Shown here: positions 35,128 to 44,993 of the stretch, piece by piece | How the letters are laid out: every line of letters begins with the position of its first letter | Position numbering within the stretch: the first letter of the stretch is position 1 | The notes under the pieces: generated by a model | The model's database searches: none | What the model was told of the DNA's origin: nothing | Seen by the model: the letters and a program-made list of their open reading frames with translations, nothing else | Origin: Iodidimonas nitroreducens | GTDB taxonomy: Bacteria > Pseudomonadota > Alphaproteobacteria > Sphingomonadales > Rhodothalassiaceae | Reading direction: 5' to 3' | Length of the DNA: 64,000 nucleotides | NCBI GenBank assembly: GCA_000710935.1 | Contig: BAYV01000109.1 | Location: forward strand, 186,001 to 250,000 | Program-made: the position numbers and the translations under genes

Positions 35128-35229
35128 AGCGATTTCGAGCGGAGTGGAATCATGACGCGGCCAGGAAATCGGGATCAAACAAATATTTAGAGTATTTGAT
35201 CCGATCCACTTTGATCGGAAAATGCTCTA
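35125..35229. mobile_element. 105-bp palindromic (MITE-like) element
   Basis: The element runs from TAGAGC (35125) to GCTCTA (35229). The ends are imperfect inverted repeats of about 30 bp: the left, TAGAGCGATTTCGAGCGGAG, mirrors the right, which on the other strand reads TAGAGCATTTTCCGATCAAA. The middle holds a second dyad, GATCAAA / TTTGATC, around an AT-rich core (35173-35201). There is no open frame. It resembles the small non-autonomous palindromes (MITE or RIME-like) scattered in alphaproteobacterial genomes. It lies between rsmB and rpe and may fold in the shared transcript. Confidence 0.65.
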
Positions 35230-35271
35230 GAAGGATTGAGCAAAGTTTAATAAACTGATAACGAGCAGACT

Positions 35272-35937
35272 ATGAACACCGATATTCAGATTGCCCCGTC
35301 CATCCTGTCTGCCGATTTCGCCCGTTTGGGGGAAGAAGTGCGCGCCATCGATGAAGCCGGGGCCGATTATATCCATATCGATGTGATGGATGGCCATTTC
35401 GTGCCCAATATCACCATTGGCCCGGCCATCGTGAAAGCCTTGCGCCCCCATAGCCAGAAGCCGTTCGATGTGCATCTGATGATCAGCCCCGCCGATCCTT
35501 TTCTGGAAGCCTTTGCGCTGGCCGGGGCCGATATCATCACCATCCATCCCGAAGCCGGGCCGCATCTGCATCGCAGCCTGCAAAGCATCCGCGCTTTGGG
35601 CAAGCGGGCGGGGGTGTCCCTTAATCCCGCAACGCCAATATCGGCGATTGCCCATGTGATGGATCTGGTGGATCTGATTTTGGTGATGACGGTGAACCCC
35701 GGATTTGGCGGCCAATCCTTTCTCGATAGCCAGATTGACAAGATCGCCGAGATCCGGCGCATGATCGATGCCAGCGGGCGGGTCATTGATCTGGAAGTGG
35801 ATGGCGGCATCACCCGGAGCACGGCCCCTCTGGCGCGACAGGCCGGGGCCAATATTCTGGTGGCGGGCACCGCGAGTTTCGAGGGCGGGGCGGCGGCGTA
35901 TCGTGATAATCTTGCCGCATTGCGGGCGCATATCTGA
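35272..35937 (+). CDS. rpe: Ribulose-phosphate 3-epimerase
   Basis: Rpe interconverts ribulose 5-phosphate and xylulose 5-phosphate. The 221-residue TIM barrel shows [16 protein letters not shown], the metal and catalytic [32 protein letters not shown] and the second Asp in [11 protein letters not shown]. Length is normal. It lies after the palindromic element in the rsmB-rpe-heparinase-purH run. Confidence 0.97.
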   Translation: MNTDIQIAPSILSADFARLGEEVRAIDEAGADYIHIDVMDGHFVPNITIGPAIVKALRPHSQKPFDVHLMISPADPFLEAFALAGADIITIHPEAGPHLHRSLQSIRALGKRAGVSLNPATPISAIAHVMDLVDLILVMTVNPGFGGQSFLDSQIDKIAEIRRMIDASGRVIDLEVDGGITRSTAPLARQAGANILVAGTASFEGGAAAYRDNLAALRAHI

Positions 35938-35979
35938 GCCGGGATCGGGATTTGCGATGAACGCGGATTATGGGCTTTC

Positions 35980-38010
35980 ATGATGGAAAAGGCGTTTGTG
36001 CATATGGCTGTCTCACCGTCTTCAAATCCGCCTGTAAAGCCGCCTGCACATCCTTCTTCCGGGCCGTCCGCAGCCAAGCCGGTGGCCGAGGCCGCAGCTC
36101 AATCCTTGCCTGCTGAAACCCCTGACAAAACCCCGTCTCAAGACAAAGAGATGCTGCGCGAACAGCGCCATCTGGTGCGGATGCCTTCGCCCGGATTGTT
36201 CGATGATCTGGGGGCGCGCCTGTGGCGGGCCGTGCGCCAGAAAGCCTATGCCAGCCGCTTTTATGATTGGCGGTTGCGGGGGCGGCACCCTTTAAAGCTG
36301 TTGGGGTGCCCCGTGGATCCCTTTCCCGGCGATGCCACAGCCGGTGCCGCTTTGCATGAAGGTGTTTTGATCGCCCATGGGGGTCGGCAGGGGGCCCGGC
36401 TGGGGATCGAGCAGCCTGATTTCTGGCGCCGGGCGGCGCGGAGTCCGGCTTTATCGCACAAGGCTTTGGGCTTTTCATGGCTGGCGGATCTGGCGATGAT
36501 CAAGGATCAAAAGCGCGCCCGGGTGGTGGCCGAGCTTTTGATGCGCGGCTGGCTGGATGCTTTTGGCCGCTATCACTCGGAGGCCTGGTCTGCCCCTTTA
36601 TTGGCCGAACGCCTGCGCCACTGGCTGATCCATGCCCCCCTCATTTTATCGAGCCATGATCTGGTCTATCGCAGCGCGGTGCTCAACAGCATGGCGCGTC
36701 AGGCACGGCATCTGATGCGGGTTTTGGGGGATAGCGTCGATGGCCTGCCCCGTGTTCATGCGGCCTCAGGTCTGATTTTGTGCGGGCTTTATCTGCCCCA
36801 TGGCAAAGCATGGCGGCTCAGGGGCGAGGCCGCGTTGCGCCGGGTGCTGGATCGGTTCGTGCTGGCCGATGGCGGCCCCATCAGCCGGCGGCCTGAAGAT
36901 CTTCTGGTGGTGATGAAGCTGCTGGTGATCCTGCGCCATGCCTATGATGATCGGCAGGAAGAAAGCCCGGCCTATCTGCAACAATGCCTTGATCGCATGG
37001 GGCCATTTTTGCGTGCCTTGCGCCATGCCGATGGCCGCCTGGCGCATATCAATGGGGCGGGGGGTGAACCGCCCGAATTGATCGATCTGATTTTGGCGCA
37101 ATCGGCAGCCCATGGCCGGGCATTGACGAATGCGCCCTATAGCGGCCTGATGCGCCTTAATGCGCGGCAAACGCTGGTGATTTTCGATGCCATGCCCGCC
37201 GCCCCCATGGCTATGAGCCATCGCGCCCATGCCGGGACGCTGTCTTTTGAACTGGCAGATGGCCCCGATCCTTTGGTGGTTAATATCGGCCCGGTGGCGC
37301 GCGCGCCTACATCCCACAAATCGGCGGATCAAGGGGGCGATGAGCGAACCGACCCCTATGCCGCCGATCTGGGGGCTTTGGTGCGCACCACCGCAGCCCA
37401 TTCGACCCTGATTTTGATGGATAAAAATTCCACCCGCATCCGCAATGATCATCTGGGCGAAGGGGTGAGCCATATCGAATTGGAGCGGGTGGAACAGCCC
37501 GATGCCCTGAGCATCACCGCCCGCCATGATGGTTATCGCCGCCGCCTGAAGGTGGATCATCAGCGCCGCCTTAGCCTGAGCCGCCGGGGGGATCGGCTGG
37601 ATGGAACGGATCTGTGCGTGGCCCATGGCCGCCTGCCCCGGGGGGGATTGCCCTTTCATATCCGCTTTCATCTGCATCCGGCTGTCAGCGCATCGATCAC
37701 CCAAGGGGGGCGGGCGGTTTTATTGCGTTTATCCCATCGTCATGGCTGGTTGTTTCATCTCAATCCTGATGACCTTGATGCCGATGATCTCGATTCCGAA
37801 CTGATTTTGGAAGAAAGCGTTTATATGGAGGCGGGCCAGCCGGTGCGCTGTCAGCAGATCGTTATCACCGGTCGTTTTGGTGGCCAAGGGGTGGTAAAGG
37901 GGGCTGCTGGTCGCCCGGTTCATTGGCGTTTCGAGCGATTGAGCGCGGCTCGCCCGCCCGGCGATAAAACCATAACCCCCCCTGATCCAACCCTTTCCAG
38001 CAGGCCATGA
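35980..38010 (+). CDS. Heparinase II/III family protein
   Basis: A 676-residue protein of the heparinase II/III-like family: a disordered Pro/Ser/Ala N-terminus (about residues 1-60), an (alpha/alpha) toroid (about 80-410) and a C-terminal beta-sandwich (about 420-660). No signal peptide is evident, so the start (35980, or ATG 36004) leaves localisation open. The position between rpe and purH is conserved in alphaproteobacteria, where it is a single-copy housekeeping-like gene of unknown polysaccharide substrate. Confidence 0.87.
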   Translation: MMEKAFVHMAVSPSSNPPVKPPAHPSSGPSAAKPVAEAAAQSLPAETPDKTPSQDKEMLREQRHLVRMPSPGLFDDLGARLWRAVRQKAYASRFYDWRLRGRHPLKLLGCPVDPFPGDATAGAALHEGVLIAHGGRQGARLGIEQPDFWRRAARSPALSHKALGFSWLADLAMIKDQKRARVVAELLMRGWLDAFGRYHSEAWSAPLLAERLRHWLIHAPLILSSHDLVYRSAVLNSMARQARHLMRVLGDSVDGLPRVHAASGLILCGLYLPHGKAWRLRGEAALRRVLDRFVLADGGPISRRPEDLLVVMKLLVILRHAYDDRQEESPAYLQQCLDRMGPFLRALRHADGRLAHINGAGGEPPELIDLILAQSAAHGRALTNAPYSGLMRLNARQTLVIFDAMPAAPMAMSHRAHAGTLSFELADGPDPLVVNIGPVARAPTSHKSADQGGDERTDPYAADLGALVRTTAAHSTLILMDKNSTRIRNDHLGEGVSHIELERVEQPDALSITARHDGYRRRLKVDHQRRLSLSRRGDRLDGTDLCVAHGRLPRGGLPFHIRFHLHPAVSASITQGGRAVLLRLSHRHGWLFHLNPDDLDADDLDSELILEESVYMEAGQPVRCQQIVITGRFGGQGVVKGAAGRPVHWRFERLSAARPPGDKTITPPDPTLSSRP

Positions 38011-38029
38011 TCCCATAAGGATTTCCATC

Positions 38030-39619
38030 ATGAATGATATCATCCCCATCCGCCGGGCGCTTGTTTCTGTTTCCGATAAATCCCGGCTGATCGAATTAGG
38101 GCAGGCACTGGCGGCGCGGGGCGTGGTGATTTTATCGACCGGGGGATCGGCGAAAAATCTGCGTGATGCCGGGATCGCTGTCACCGAAGTGGCTGATTAT
38201 ACCGGCTTTCCCGAAATGCTTGATGGCCGGGTGAAAACCCTGCATCCGCGCGTGCATGGCGGGCTTTTGGGGGTGCGCGATGATGCCACCCACCGTGCCG
38301 CGATGGATGCCCATGGCATCGAGCCGATCGATCTGGTGGTGATCAATCTCTATCCCTTTGAAGCGACGGTGGAGAAGGGCGCATCATTTGAAGTGTGCAT
38401 CGAAAATATCGATATCGGCGGCCCGGCGATGATCCGTTCGGCGGCGAAAAATCATCAGGCCGTGACGGTGGTCACGGATGTGGCCGATTATGATGATCTT
38501 CTCGATGAACTGGCCGATCAGGAAGGCGGCACCACCCTTGCGCTCAGGCGGCGTTTGGCGGCGGCGGCTTTTGCCCGCACGGCCGCCTATGATGCGGCCA
38601 TTGCTACATGGTTTGCCCAGCAAACGGATCAGCTTTTTCCCCAACGTCAAACCCTTTCGGCGAGCCTGTCTGGCGTTTTGCGCTATGGCGAAAATCCCCA
38701 TCAGAAAGCCGCCCTTTATCGCAACCCTGCCGATCCCCGGCCCGGCATCGCCACCGCCCGGCAGCTTCAGGGCAAGGAATTGAGCTATAATAATCTCAAT
38801 GATACCGATGCCGCTTTTCTGCTGGTGAGCGAATTGAGCCACACCGAACCGGCGGTGGCGATCATCAAACATGCCAATCCTTGTGGGGTGGCTATGGGCC
38901 GCACGATGCATGAAGCCTATCTGAAAGCCCTAAGCTGTGATCCGGTCAGCGCTTTTGGCGGCATTGTGGCGCTCAATCATCGTCTTGATGCGGAAACGGC
39001 GAGCGAAATCGTCAAGGTCTTTACCGAAGTGGTGATCGCCCCGGCTATCAGCGATGAAGCCCGCAATATTCTGGCCAGCAAGAAGAATGTGCGGCTTTTG
39101 CTCAGCGAAGGTCTGATCGATCCCAAACAGCCGATGATGACATGGCGGCAGATTTCGGGCGGCTTTTTATTGCAAGATCATGATCGCGGGATGATCACCG
39201 CAAAGGATCTGAAGGTCGTGACAAAGCGGGCGCCTACGGATGCGGAAATCGATGACCTGCTCTTTGCCTTCACGGTGGCAAAGCATGTGAAATCCAATGC
39301 CATCGTCTATGCCCGCAATGGGATGACGGTGGGGATTGGCGCGGGCCAGATGAACCGCCGGGATTCCAGCCGGATCGCGGCCATCCGCGCTGCCGAAGCC
39401 GCCGAAGCGGCAGGGGATCAGGAAACATGGGCGGCGGGATCGGTGGTAGCATCCGATGCCTTTTTCCCCTTTGCCGATGGCCTTTTGGCCGCCGCCGAGG
39501 CGGGGGCAACAGCGGTGATCCAGCCCGGCGGCTCGATGCGCGATGATGAGGTGATCAAGGCCGCCGATGAAGCGGGCCTTGCCATGGTTTTGACCGGGAT
39601 GCGCCATTTCCGCCATTGA
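38030..39619 (+). CDS. purH: Bifunctional AICAR transformylase / IMP cyclohydrolase
   Basis: PurH performs the last two steps of purine synthesis to IMP. The 529-residue protein has the N-terminal IMP cyclohydrolase module (about 1-195; [26 protein letters not shown]) and the C-terminal transformylase (about 200-529; [31 protein letters not shown]). It starts 19 bp after the heparinase stop. Confidence 0.97.
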   Translation: MNDIIPIRRALVSVSDKSRLIELGQALAARGVVILSTGGSAKNLRDAGIAVTEVADYTGFPEMLDGRVKTLHPRVHGGLLGVRDDATHRAAMDAHGIEPIDLVVINLYPFEATVEKGASFEVCIENIDIGGPAMIRSAAKNHQAVTVVTDVADYDDLLDELADQEGGTTLALRRRLAAAAFARTAAYDAAIATWFAQQTDQLFPQRQTLSASLSGVLRYGENPHQKAALYRNPADPRPGIATARQLQGKELSYNNLNDTDAAFLLVSELSHTEPAVAIIKHANPCGVAMGRTMHEAYLKALSCDPVSAFGGIVALNHRLDAETASEIVKVFTEVVIAPAISDEARNILASKKNVRLLLSEGLIDPKQPMMTWRQISGGFLLQDHDRGMITAKDLKVVTKRAPTDAEIDDLLFAFTVAKHVKSNAIVYARNGMTVGIGAGQMNRRDSSRIAAIRAAEAAEAAGDQETWAAGSVVASDAFFPFADGLLAAAEAGATAVIQPGGSMRDDEVIKAADEAGLAMVLTGMRHFRH

Positions 39620-39640
39620 AGGCAGAAACCGCCGGAAACC

Positions 39641-39979
39641 CTAAAGGATCGGATCATCCAGTTCATGGCGATCTTTTGGGTCTTCGATTTCCAGAACCCA
39701 CAGATCGCTATCGCGCTGCAGGCGCTTTTCGATCATGCCTTCGATCAGGGCATCATCTGCGGGCCGGGGGCCGCTCGATTTCATCCAGGCTCGGCCCCCA
39801 TCCATGGCGATGATCGGCTCTAAAAGCATCGAGCCGCGCCCCAGGCCATTGATTTTTAATAAAACCGTACCCGCATCCCGATCCCCGCGATGGCGCAAAA
39901 AGGCATCCAGCCCCGCCACCTGACAGCGGCGAATATGGGCTTTCACCCAAAGCTCGGCTTTCAATCGCGGCTGCAGCAT
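39641..39979 (-). CDS. DUF1491 family protein
   Basis: A 112-residue protein with the DUF1491 pattern: [14 protein letters not shown] near the N-terminus, [11 protein letters not shown] in the middle and [14 protein letters not shown] at the end. It is limited to alphaproteobacteria and of unknown function. It converges with purH. The putative RpoE promoter of the photolyase operon lies just upstream of its start on the other strand. Confidence 0.87.
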   Translation of the reverse strand: MLQPRLKAELWVKAHIRRCQVAGLDAFLRHRGDRDAGTVLLKINGLGRGSMLLEPIIAMDGGRAWMKSSGPRPADDALIEGMIEKRLQRDSDLWVLEIEDPKDRHELDDPIL

Positions 39980-39993
39980 CTTTTCAAATCCGG

Positions 39994-40023
39994 TGATCTT
40001 GGGCGCTCTTTGGCGCGTAATGC
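39994..40023 (+). promoter_or_regulatory. Predicted RpoE-type promoter of the photolyase operon
   Basis: TGATCT (39994-39999), an exact 18-bp spacer, and TAATGC (40018-40023) stand 50 bp upstream of the photolyase ATG. The known Rhodobacter RpoE consensus is TGATCC-N18/19-TAAGA. The -35 and spacer match the promoter before the sigma gene in this window; the -10 is weaker (TAATG for TAAGA). Confidence 0.5.
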
Positions 40024-40073
40024 TTCCATAATAAGCAAAGCCTCATCGGCTCGAAAGATAATTCAAGGGTGAT

Positions 40074-41564
40074 ATGAAACAGGATCGACCTGTTCTTTTG
40101 TGGTTCCGGCAGGATTTGCGCCTGTCTGATCATCCGGCTTTGCAGGCGGCCATTGGTCAGGCCATGGCCCAGGGCGGGCCGGTGATCGCCGTTTATATAT
40201 GGGATCAAAACCAGCCCGATGATAGCGGTTGGGCCATGGGGTCGGCCAGCCGCTGGTGGCTTCATCACAGCCTTCAAAGCCTTGGCCGTGATCTGGAAAA
40301 GTGCGGGGGCCGATTGATTATCCGCCAGGGCGACCCTGCCGCGCAGTTGATGGATCTGGTGGCGCAAAGCGGGGCCACCGCCCTTCATGCCACCCGCATG
40401 ATCGAGCCTTATGCCCGCACTTTGGATCATCATCTGGCGAAATCCCTGCCGGTGCCCCTGCTGCTTCATGATGGGGCCTTTTTGCATCCGCCGGGCAGCA
40501 TCCGCACCCAGCAGGGCGGCGGCTATAAGGTGTTCAGCCAATTCTGGAAAGCCGTGCTGAAAGCGCCGGAGCCCGATGCGCCTTTACCCGCGCCCGAAAG
40601 AGGGGTGTTTGCCCCCCCAACGGATCGGCATTCAAGCCTTGATCTGAACGATTTATCCTTGTTGCCTCGGGTGGATTGGGCGGCGGGTCTTAGCCAGCGC
40701 TGGCTTCATTCTTATGGCATTGGCGAAGACGCGGCGGCGGCCCGCCTCGATGATTTTCTCGATGATGCGGTGGCCCATTACAAACACGGGCGGGATTTTC
40801 CGGCTGAAGCCTTCACCTCATCCTTATCGCCGCATCTGCATTTCGGTGAAATCAGCCCGCGCCAGATTTGGCATCGGGCGCAGATGGCCTGTGAGCGGGC
40901 GGATACTGATCGCGCCGGGACCGTGGAAAAAGGCGTTTGGGCCTTTCTGCGGGAAGTGGGCTGGCGGGATTTCGCCGGTCATCTGCTGGCAATGATTCCC
41001 GATCTGCCCGATCAGCCGATGCGCCCACAATTTCAATCTTTTCCATGGGGCGAGAATGAGGATCATTTACGTGCGTGGCAGCGGGGCCAAACCGGCTATC
41101 CCATCGTTGATGCCGGGATGCGCGAATTATGGCACACGGGCTTTATGCATAATCGGGTGCGGATGATCACGGCCAGCTTTTTGATCAAGCATCTGATGAT
41201 CGATTGGCGACAGGGAGAGCGCTGGTTTTGGGATACATTGGTGGATGCGGACCTCGCCAATAACAGCATGGGCTGGCAATGGGTGGCGGGGTCGGGCCCC
41301 GATGCCTCGCCTTATTTCCGTATTTTCAATCCCATCACGCAAGGCCAGCGCTTTGATCCCGAAGGCCAATATGTGCGCCGCTATGTGCCCGAACTGGCCG
41401 ATCTGCCTGCCGAATATATCCATGCCCCCTGGGAAGCCCCGCCGATGATCCTGCAGGCGGCTGGTGTTTCTTTGGGGCAAAGCTATCCCCATCCCATGAT
41501 CGATCATCGCAAGGCCCGGGCCCGGGCGCTGGCGGGTTATGAGAAAGTGAAAACAGGCTTATGA
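40074..41564 (+). CDS. phrB: Deoxyribodipyrimidine photolyase
   Basis: A 496-residue photolyase that repairs UV-induced pyrimidine dimers with light. The N-terminal alpha/beta antenna domain starts VLLWFRQDLRLSDHPAL; the FAD-binding C-terminal domain has FSPHLHFGEISPRQIW-like sequence (here SSLSPHLHFGEIS), YPIVDAGMRELW, HNRVRMITASFLIKHL and WQWVAGSGPDASPYFRIFNP. It leads a five-gene operon whose junctions overlap by 4, 4, 4 and 11 bp. Photolyase is a classical target of RpoE in the singlet-oxygen response. Confidence 0.96.
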   Translation: MKQDRPVLLWFRQDLRLSDHPALQAAIGQAMAQGGPVIAVYIWDQNQPDDSGWAMGSASRWWLHHSLQSLGRDLEKCGGRLIIRQGDPAAQLMDLVAQSGATALHATRMIEPYARTLDHHLAKSLPVPLLLHDGAFLHPPGSIRTQQGGGYKVFSQFWKAVLKAPEPDAPLPAPERGVFAPPTDRHSSLDLNDLSLLPRVDWAAGLSQRWLHSYGIGEDAAAARLDDFLDDAVAHYKHGRDFPAEAFTSSLSPHLHFGEISPRQIWHRAQMACERADTDRAGTVEKGVWAFLREVGWRDFAGHLLAMIPDLPDQPMRPQFQSFPWGENEDHLRAWQRGQTGYPIVDAGMRELWHTGFMHNRVRMITASFLIKHLMIDWRQGERWFWDTLVDADLANNSMGWQWVAGSGPDASPYFRIFNPITQGQRFDPEGQYVRRYVPELADLPAEYIHAPWEAPPMILQAAGVSLGQSYPHPMIDHRKARARALAGYEKVKTGL

Positions 41565-42934
41565 TCTCCTCACGCTTTCTGGCATCGAAACTGCAAAGCC
41601 CGGATGATTTATTTCCCCGTGGCCGCATTGCGGTGATTGGCGCGGGCATTTCGGGGGCCGCCGCCGCGTGGCTTCTATCGGATCGCCATGATGTGGTGCT
41701 TTATGAGCAGGATCAGCGGATTGGCGGCCATGCCAATACCCTTGATGTGAGTATGGATGGGCGCGAACAGCCGGTGGATACCGGCTTTATCGTGTTCAAT
41801 GATCATAATTATCCCCATTTCACGGCCCTTCTCGATCATTTGCGGGTGGCCAGCCAGCCTTCGGATATGTCTTTTGCCGTGTCCCTCGATAATGGCCGGA
41901 TGGAATATAGCGGGCAGGGATTATCGGGCCTGTTTGCCCAGCGGCGGAATCTGTTGCGCCCCGGCCATTGGCGGATGCTGATGGATATCGTGCAGTTTTA
42001 TCGACAGATCATCGCCTTTTCCCAAAGCCATGATTTAAGCCATATGACCCTGCATGATCTGCTGGTGCGCTTTGGCTGTTCGGCGGGTCTCACCCGGGGC
42101 CATATTCTACCGATGGCGGCGGCGATCTGGTCCACCCCCATCGAGCAGGTGCTGGATTTTCCGGCGGCCAGCTTTGTGCGCTTTTTTGAAAATCATGGCC
42201 TGTTCAAGCTCAGAAATCGTCCTCGCTGGCGGACGATCGCCGGGGGCAGCCGGGTTTATGTGGCGGCCTTGAATGCCGCTTTCAAAGGAGAAACCCGCAA
42301 AGGCGCGCGGGTTTTGAATATTGCCCGCAGTGAAGATGGCATATGGGTGAAGGCCGAGGGCTGCGCCCCTGAACGCTATGACAGTGCCGTGCTGGCCTGC
42401 CATGCCGATCAGGCTCTGGCGGTGATCGATCGCCCCAGCGCCATGGAACAGCGCCTGCTTTCGGCCTTTCAATATGTGCCCAATCGGGCGGTTTTGCATC
42501 GGGATCGCACATGGATGCCCCGCACCCGGCGCTGCTGGGCTAGCTGGAATTATCTCAGCCGCAAGGGAGATGGGGATGGGGAAAAGCTGTTGCTCACTTA
42601 TTGGATGAACAGGCTGCAAAATCTGGACCCGGCCCATGATCTGTTCGTTACCTTGAACCCGCATCAGGAACCACGGGATATTCTGGCGGAAATCGCCTAT
42701 GATCATCCGCAATATTCGCGCGAAGCCCTGATGGCCCAACAGCAGCTTCACCAATTACAGGGCATGGGCGGCCTGTGGTTTTGCGGGGCGCATTTCGGCC
42801 ATGGCTTCCATGAAGACGGGCTGGCCTCCGCCCTTGCGGTGGCGCGTGATTTCGGTATTGATGCCCCTTGGGTGAAAGCCGATGCGGCGGCCCCCGATCA
42901 TGGGGCCATGGTACCTTATCATGAGGCAGTGTGA
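41561..42934 (+). CDS. FAD-dependent amine oxidase-like protein of the RpoE cluster
   Basis: A 457-residue flavoprotein. RIAVIGAGISGAAAAWLLS (about residues 22-40) is the FAD-binding Rossmann loop, followed by VVLYEQDQRIGGHANT; GFIVFNDHNYPHF and the C-terminal GLWFCGAHFGHGFHEDGLASAL fit the NAD/FAD-binding family encoded next to CFA-type methyltransferases. Homologues in singlet-oxygen regulons are thought to modify unsaturated acyl chains. No signal peptide. It overlaps phrB and the DUF1365 gene by 4 bp each. Confidence 0.9.
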   Translation: MISSRFLASKLQSPDDLFPRGRIAVIGAGISGAAAAWLLSDRHDVVLYEQDQRIGGHANTLDVSMDGREQPVDTGFIVFNDHNYPHFTALLDHLRVASQPSDMSFAVSLDNGRMEYSGQGLSGLFAQRRNLLRPGHWRMLMDIVQFYRQIIAFSQSHDLSHMTLHDLLVRFGCSAGLTRGHILPMAAAIWSTPIEQVLDFPAASFVRFFENHGLFKLRNRPRWRTIAGGSRVYVAALNAAFKGETRKGARVLNIARSEDGIWVKAEGCAPERYDSAVLACHADQALAVIDRPSAMEQRLLSAFQYVPNRAVLHRDRTWMPRTRRCWASWNYLSRKGDGDGEKLLLTYWMNRLQNLDPAHDLFVTLNPHQEPRDILAEIAYDHPQYSREALMAQQQLHQLQGMGGLWFCGAHFGHGFHEDGLASALAVARDFGIDAPWVKADAAAPDHGAMVPYHEAV

Positions 42935-43740
42935 TGCAATCGGCGCTTTATACAGGTCATGTGATGCATCGCCGCCTCAGCCCCGTGCGGCATCGCTTTT
43001 CCTATGCCGTTTTTTCCTTGTTTCTCGATCTTGATGAACTACCCGCGCTGGCCGCACGGCTCCGCTTATTTTCCCATAACCGCTTCAATATCTTCAGCTT
43101 TCATGACAAGGATCATGGTGAAGGGCCTTTGGCAAAGGGCGAAGTGCCTGGGGCAAAGGGCGAAGTGCATGGGGCAAAGGACGAAGGGGCGGGCGGCGCG
43201 GGCCTGAAAGCCTGGGCGCAGCAATGCCTTGCCGCCAAGGGGCTGGAAGCGGATCGGATCGGATTGCTGTGTTTTCCCCGCCTGTTTGGCTATGTGTTCA
43301 ATCCTTTGGCGGTGTATTTCTGCTATGATCGGGCGGGGGCTTTGGTCGCCCTCATCCATCAGGTGTCCAATACCTTTGGCGAGCGTCATTGCTATGTCTT
43401 GCCGGTGGATGATCCGCAGCAGCGGGCATCGCTGGTCCAACAGGCGTGTGATAAACGCTTTTATGTCTCGCCTTTTCTGGCGATCAGCGGGCGCTATCGT
43501 TTTCGCATCCACCCCCCCGATGATCGTTTGATGATTGCCATCGATCATTCCAATGCCACCGAACATCTGCTGGCCGTGCAAAATGGCCGCCGTGAAAAGC
43601 TGTGCGATGCGGTTTTGGCCAAACGGTTGGTGACGCACCCGCTGATGACCCTTAAAGTCATCACAGCCATACATTGGGAAGCGCTGCGATTATGGCGCAA
43701 GGGCGCGCCGGTTTATCGTCATGAAGGGGGGATGAAATGA
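42931..43740 (+). CDS. DUF1365 family protein
   Basis: A 269-residue DUF1365 protein, always clustered with the flavin oxidase and CFA-like methyltransferase. HRRLSPVRHRFSYAVFSLFLDLDEL at the N-terminus and LCFPRLFGYVFNPLAVYFCYD are the family signatures. Between them is an unusual Lys/Gly/Glu-rich insert encoded by a 21-bp repeat (43131-43186). Function unknown, probably in lipid modification. Confidence 0.92.
   Translation: MMQSALYTGHVMHRRLSPVRHRFSYAVFSLFLDLDELPALAARLRLFSHNRFNIFSFHDKDHGEGPLAKGEVPGAKGEVHGAKDEGAGGAGLKAWAQQCLAAKGLEADRIGLLCFPRLFGYVFNPLAVYFCYDRAGALVALIHQVSNTFGERHCYVLPVDDPQQRASLVQQACDKRFYVSPFLAISGRYRFRIHPPDDRLMIAIDHSNATEHLLAVQNGRREKLCDAVLAKRLVTHPLMTLKVITAIHWEALRLWRKGAPVYRHEGGMK
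43131..43186. repeat. 21-bp x 2.7 tandem repeat inside the DUF1365 gene
   Basis: Two 21-bp units (GGCAAAGGGCGAAGTGC + 4 bases) and a partial third encode AKGEVPG, AKGEVHG and AKDEG. Frame is kept. The insert splits two conserved blocks of the family. Confidence 0.9.
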
Positions 43741-44993
43741 CCGATCACGGCATCAGGGCTAAGCGGGTGAAGCGGGCGGGGCACTCCCCCCTCGATTGGC
43801 TGATCAGTAAAACCAATGGTGCGGAACGGTTATTCGCGATGGCCGAAGGCAGGCTCTTGAAGGGATCGGCGCGGCTCATTCTGCCCGATGGCAGCAGCCA
43901 TCTGTTTACCGGATCCGAGCCCGGTCCGGCGGCGGTTTTTCATATCCTGCATTGGCGGGCTTTGGGGCGGATGGCCACCGGCGGGGCCCTTGGCTTTGCC
44001 CGATCTTATATCGATGGCGATTGGGAAACTCCGGATCTGGCAGCGGTCTGCGCGCTTGCCTCGGTCAATCGTGATAGTATGGCCCATCATTTGCGCGGCT
44101 CTTTGGCGCTGCGCCTCTTGGATCGGATGCGGCATCTTTTGCGGGCCAACAGCCGCAGCCGGGCGCGCAAGAATATCGCGTTTCATTATGATCTGGGCAA
44201 TGCCTTTTACAGCCCCTGGCTCGATGAAACCATGACCTATTCATCGGGCCTGTTCAAAGCCGGCGAACAGGATCTGGAAGCCGCGCAATTGTGCAAATAT
44301 CGCAGGCTTCTTGATGTTATCGATGTGAAGCCGGGCGAGCATATTCTTGAAATCGGGGCCGGATGGGGGGGCTTTGCCGAGATTGCGGCGAAAGAACGCG
44401 GGGCCCGCGTCACCGGTCTCACATTGAGCCGCGAACAGCTTGATTTTGCCAATGATCGCATGGCCCGCCTTGGCCTATCCGATCAGGTGGAATTTGTTTT
44501 GCGCGATTATCGCGATGAAACCGGCCGCTATGATCATGTGGTTTCGATCGAAATGTTTGAAGCCGTGGGCGAAGCCTATTGGCCGGTTTATTTTGAAACC
44601 CTGCATCGGGTTTTGAAGCCGGGTGGGCGAGCCGGATTGCAGATCATCACCATCGATGAAAAGCTTTTCCCCGCCTATCGCAAAAGCGCCGATTTCATCC
44701 AAACCTATATTTTCCCCGGCGGGATGCTGCCCACCGTTTCGGCTTTGAAGCATGAAGTGGCCCATGCCGGGCTGGTGTTGAAAGACATGATGGGCTTTGC
44801 CGATAGCTATGCCCAAACCCTTGCTTTGTGGCGATTGCGCTTTAACGAGCAATTTGAACGCGGGGCCCTGCCCGAAGGCTTTGATGAGATGTTCCGCCGT
44901 TTATGGAGCTTTTATCTGGCCTATTGCGAGGGCGGCTTTCGCGGTGGCAGCATTGATGTCGTCCAATTGGCGCTGACCCGCGATGGCGATTGA
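43737..44993 (+). CDS. Cyclopropane-fatty-acyl-phospholipid synthase family methyltransferase
   Basis: A 418-residue SAM-dependent methyltransferase that acts on unsaturated phospholipid acyl chains. NIAFHYDLGNAFYSPWLDETMTYS (about residues 143-166), the SAM loop LEIGAGWGGFAE and the YDHVVSIEMFEAVGE segment are typical, with YIFPGGMLP further on. Members in RpoE/ChrR regulons may add a methylene or methyl group, as in methylated and furan fatty acids; which product forms cannot be told. It overlaps both neighbours. Confidence 0.93.
   Translation: MTDHGIRAKRVKRAGHSPLDWLISKTNGAERLFAMAEGRLLKGSARLILPDGSSHLFTGSEPGPAAVFHILHWRALGRMATGGALGFARSYIDGDWETPDLAAVCALASVNRDSMAHHLRGSLALRLLDRMRHLLRANSRSRARKNIAFHYDLGNAFYSPWLDETMTYSSGLFKAGEQDLEAAQLCKYRRLLDVIDVKPGEHILEIGAGWGGFAEIAAKERGARVTGLTLSREQLDFANDRMARLGLSDQVEFVLRDYRDETGRYDHVVSIEMFEAVGEAYWPVYFETLHRVLKPGGRAGLQIITIDEKLFPAYRKSADFIQTYIFPGGMLPTVSALKHEVAHAGLVLKDMMGFADSYAQTLALWRLRFNEQFERGALPEGFDEMFRRLWSFYLAYCEGGFRGGSIDVVQLALTRDGD

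Noticed and set aside
36766-37704. 312-codon minus-strand frame opposite the heparinase gene
   Set aside because: Antisense shadow with His/Gln/Met-rich content and no recognisable motif.
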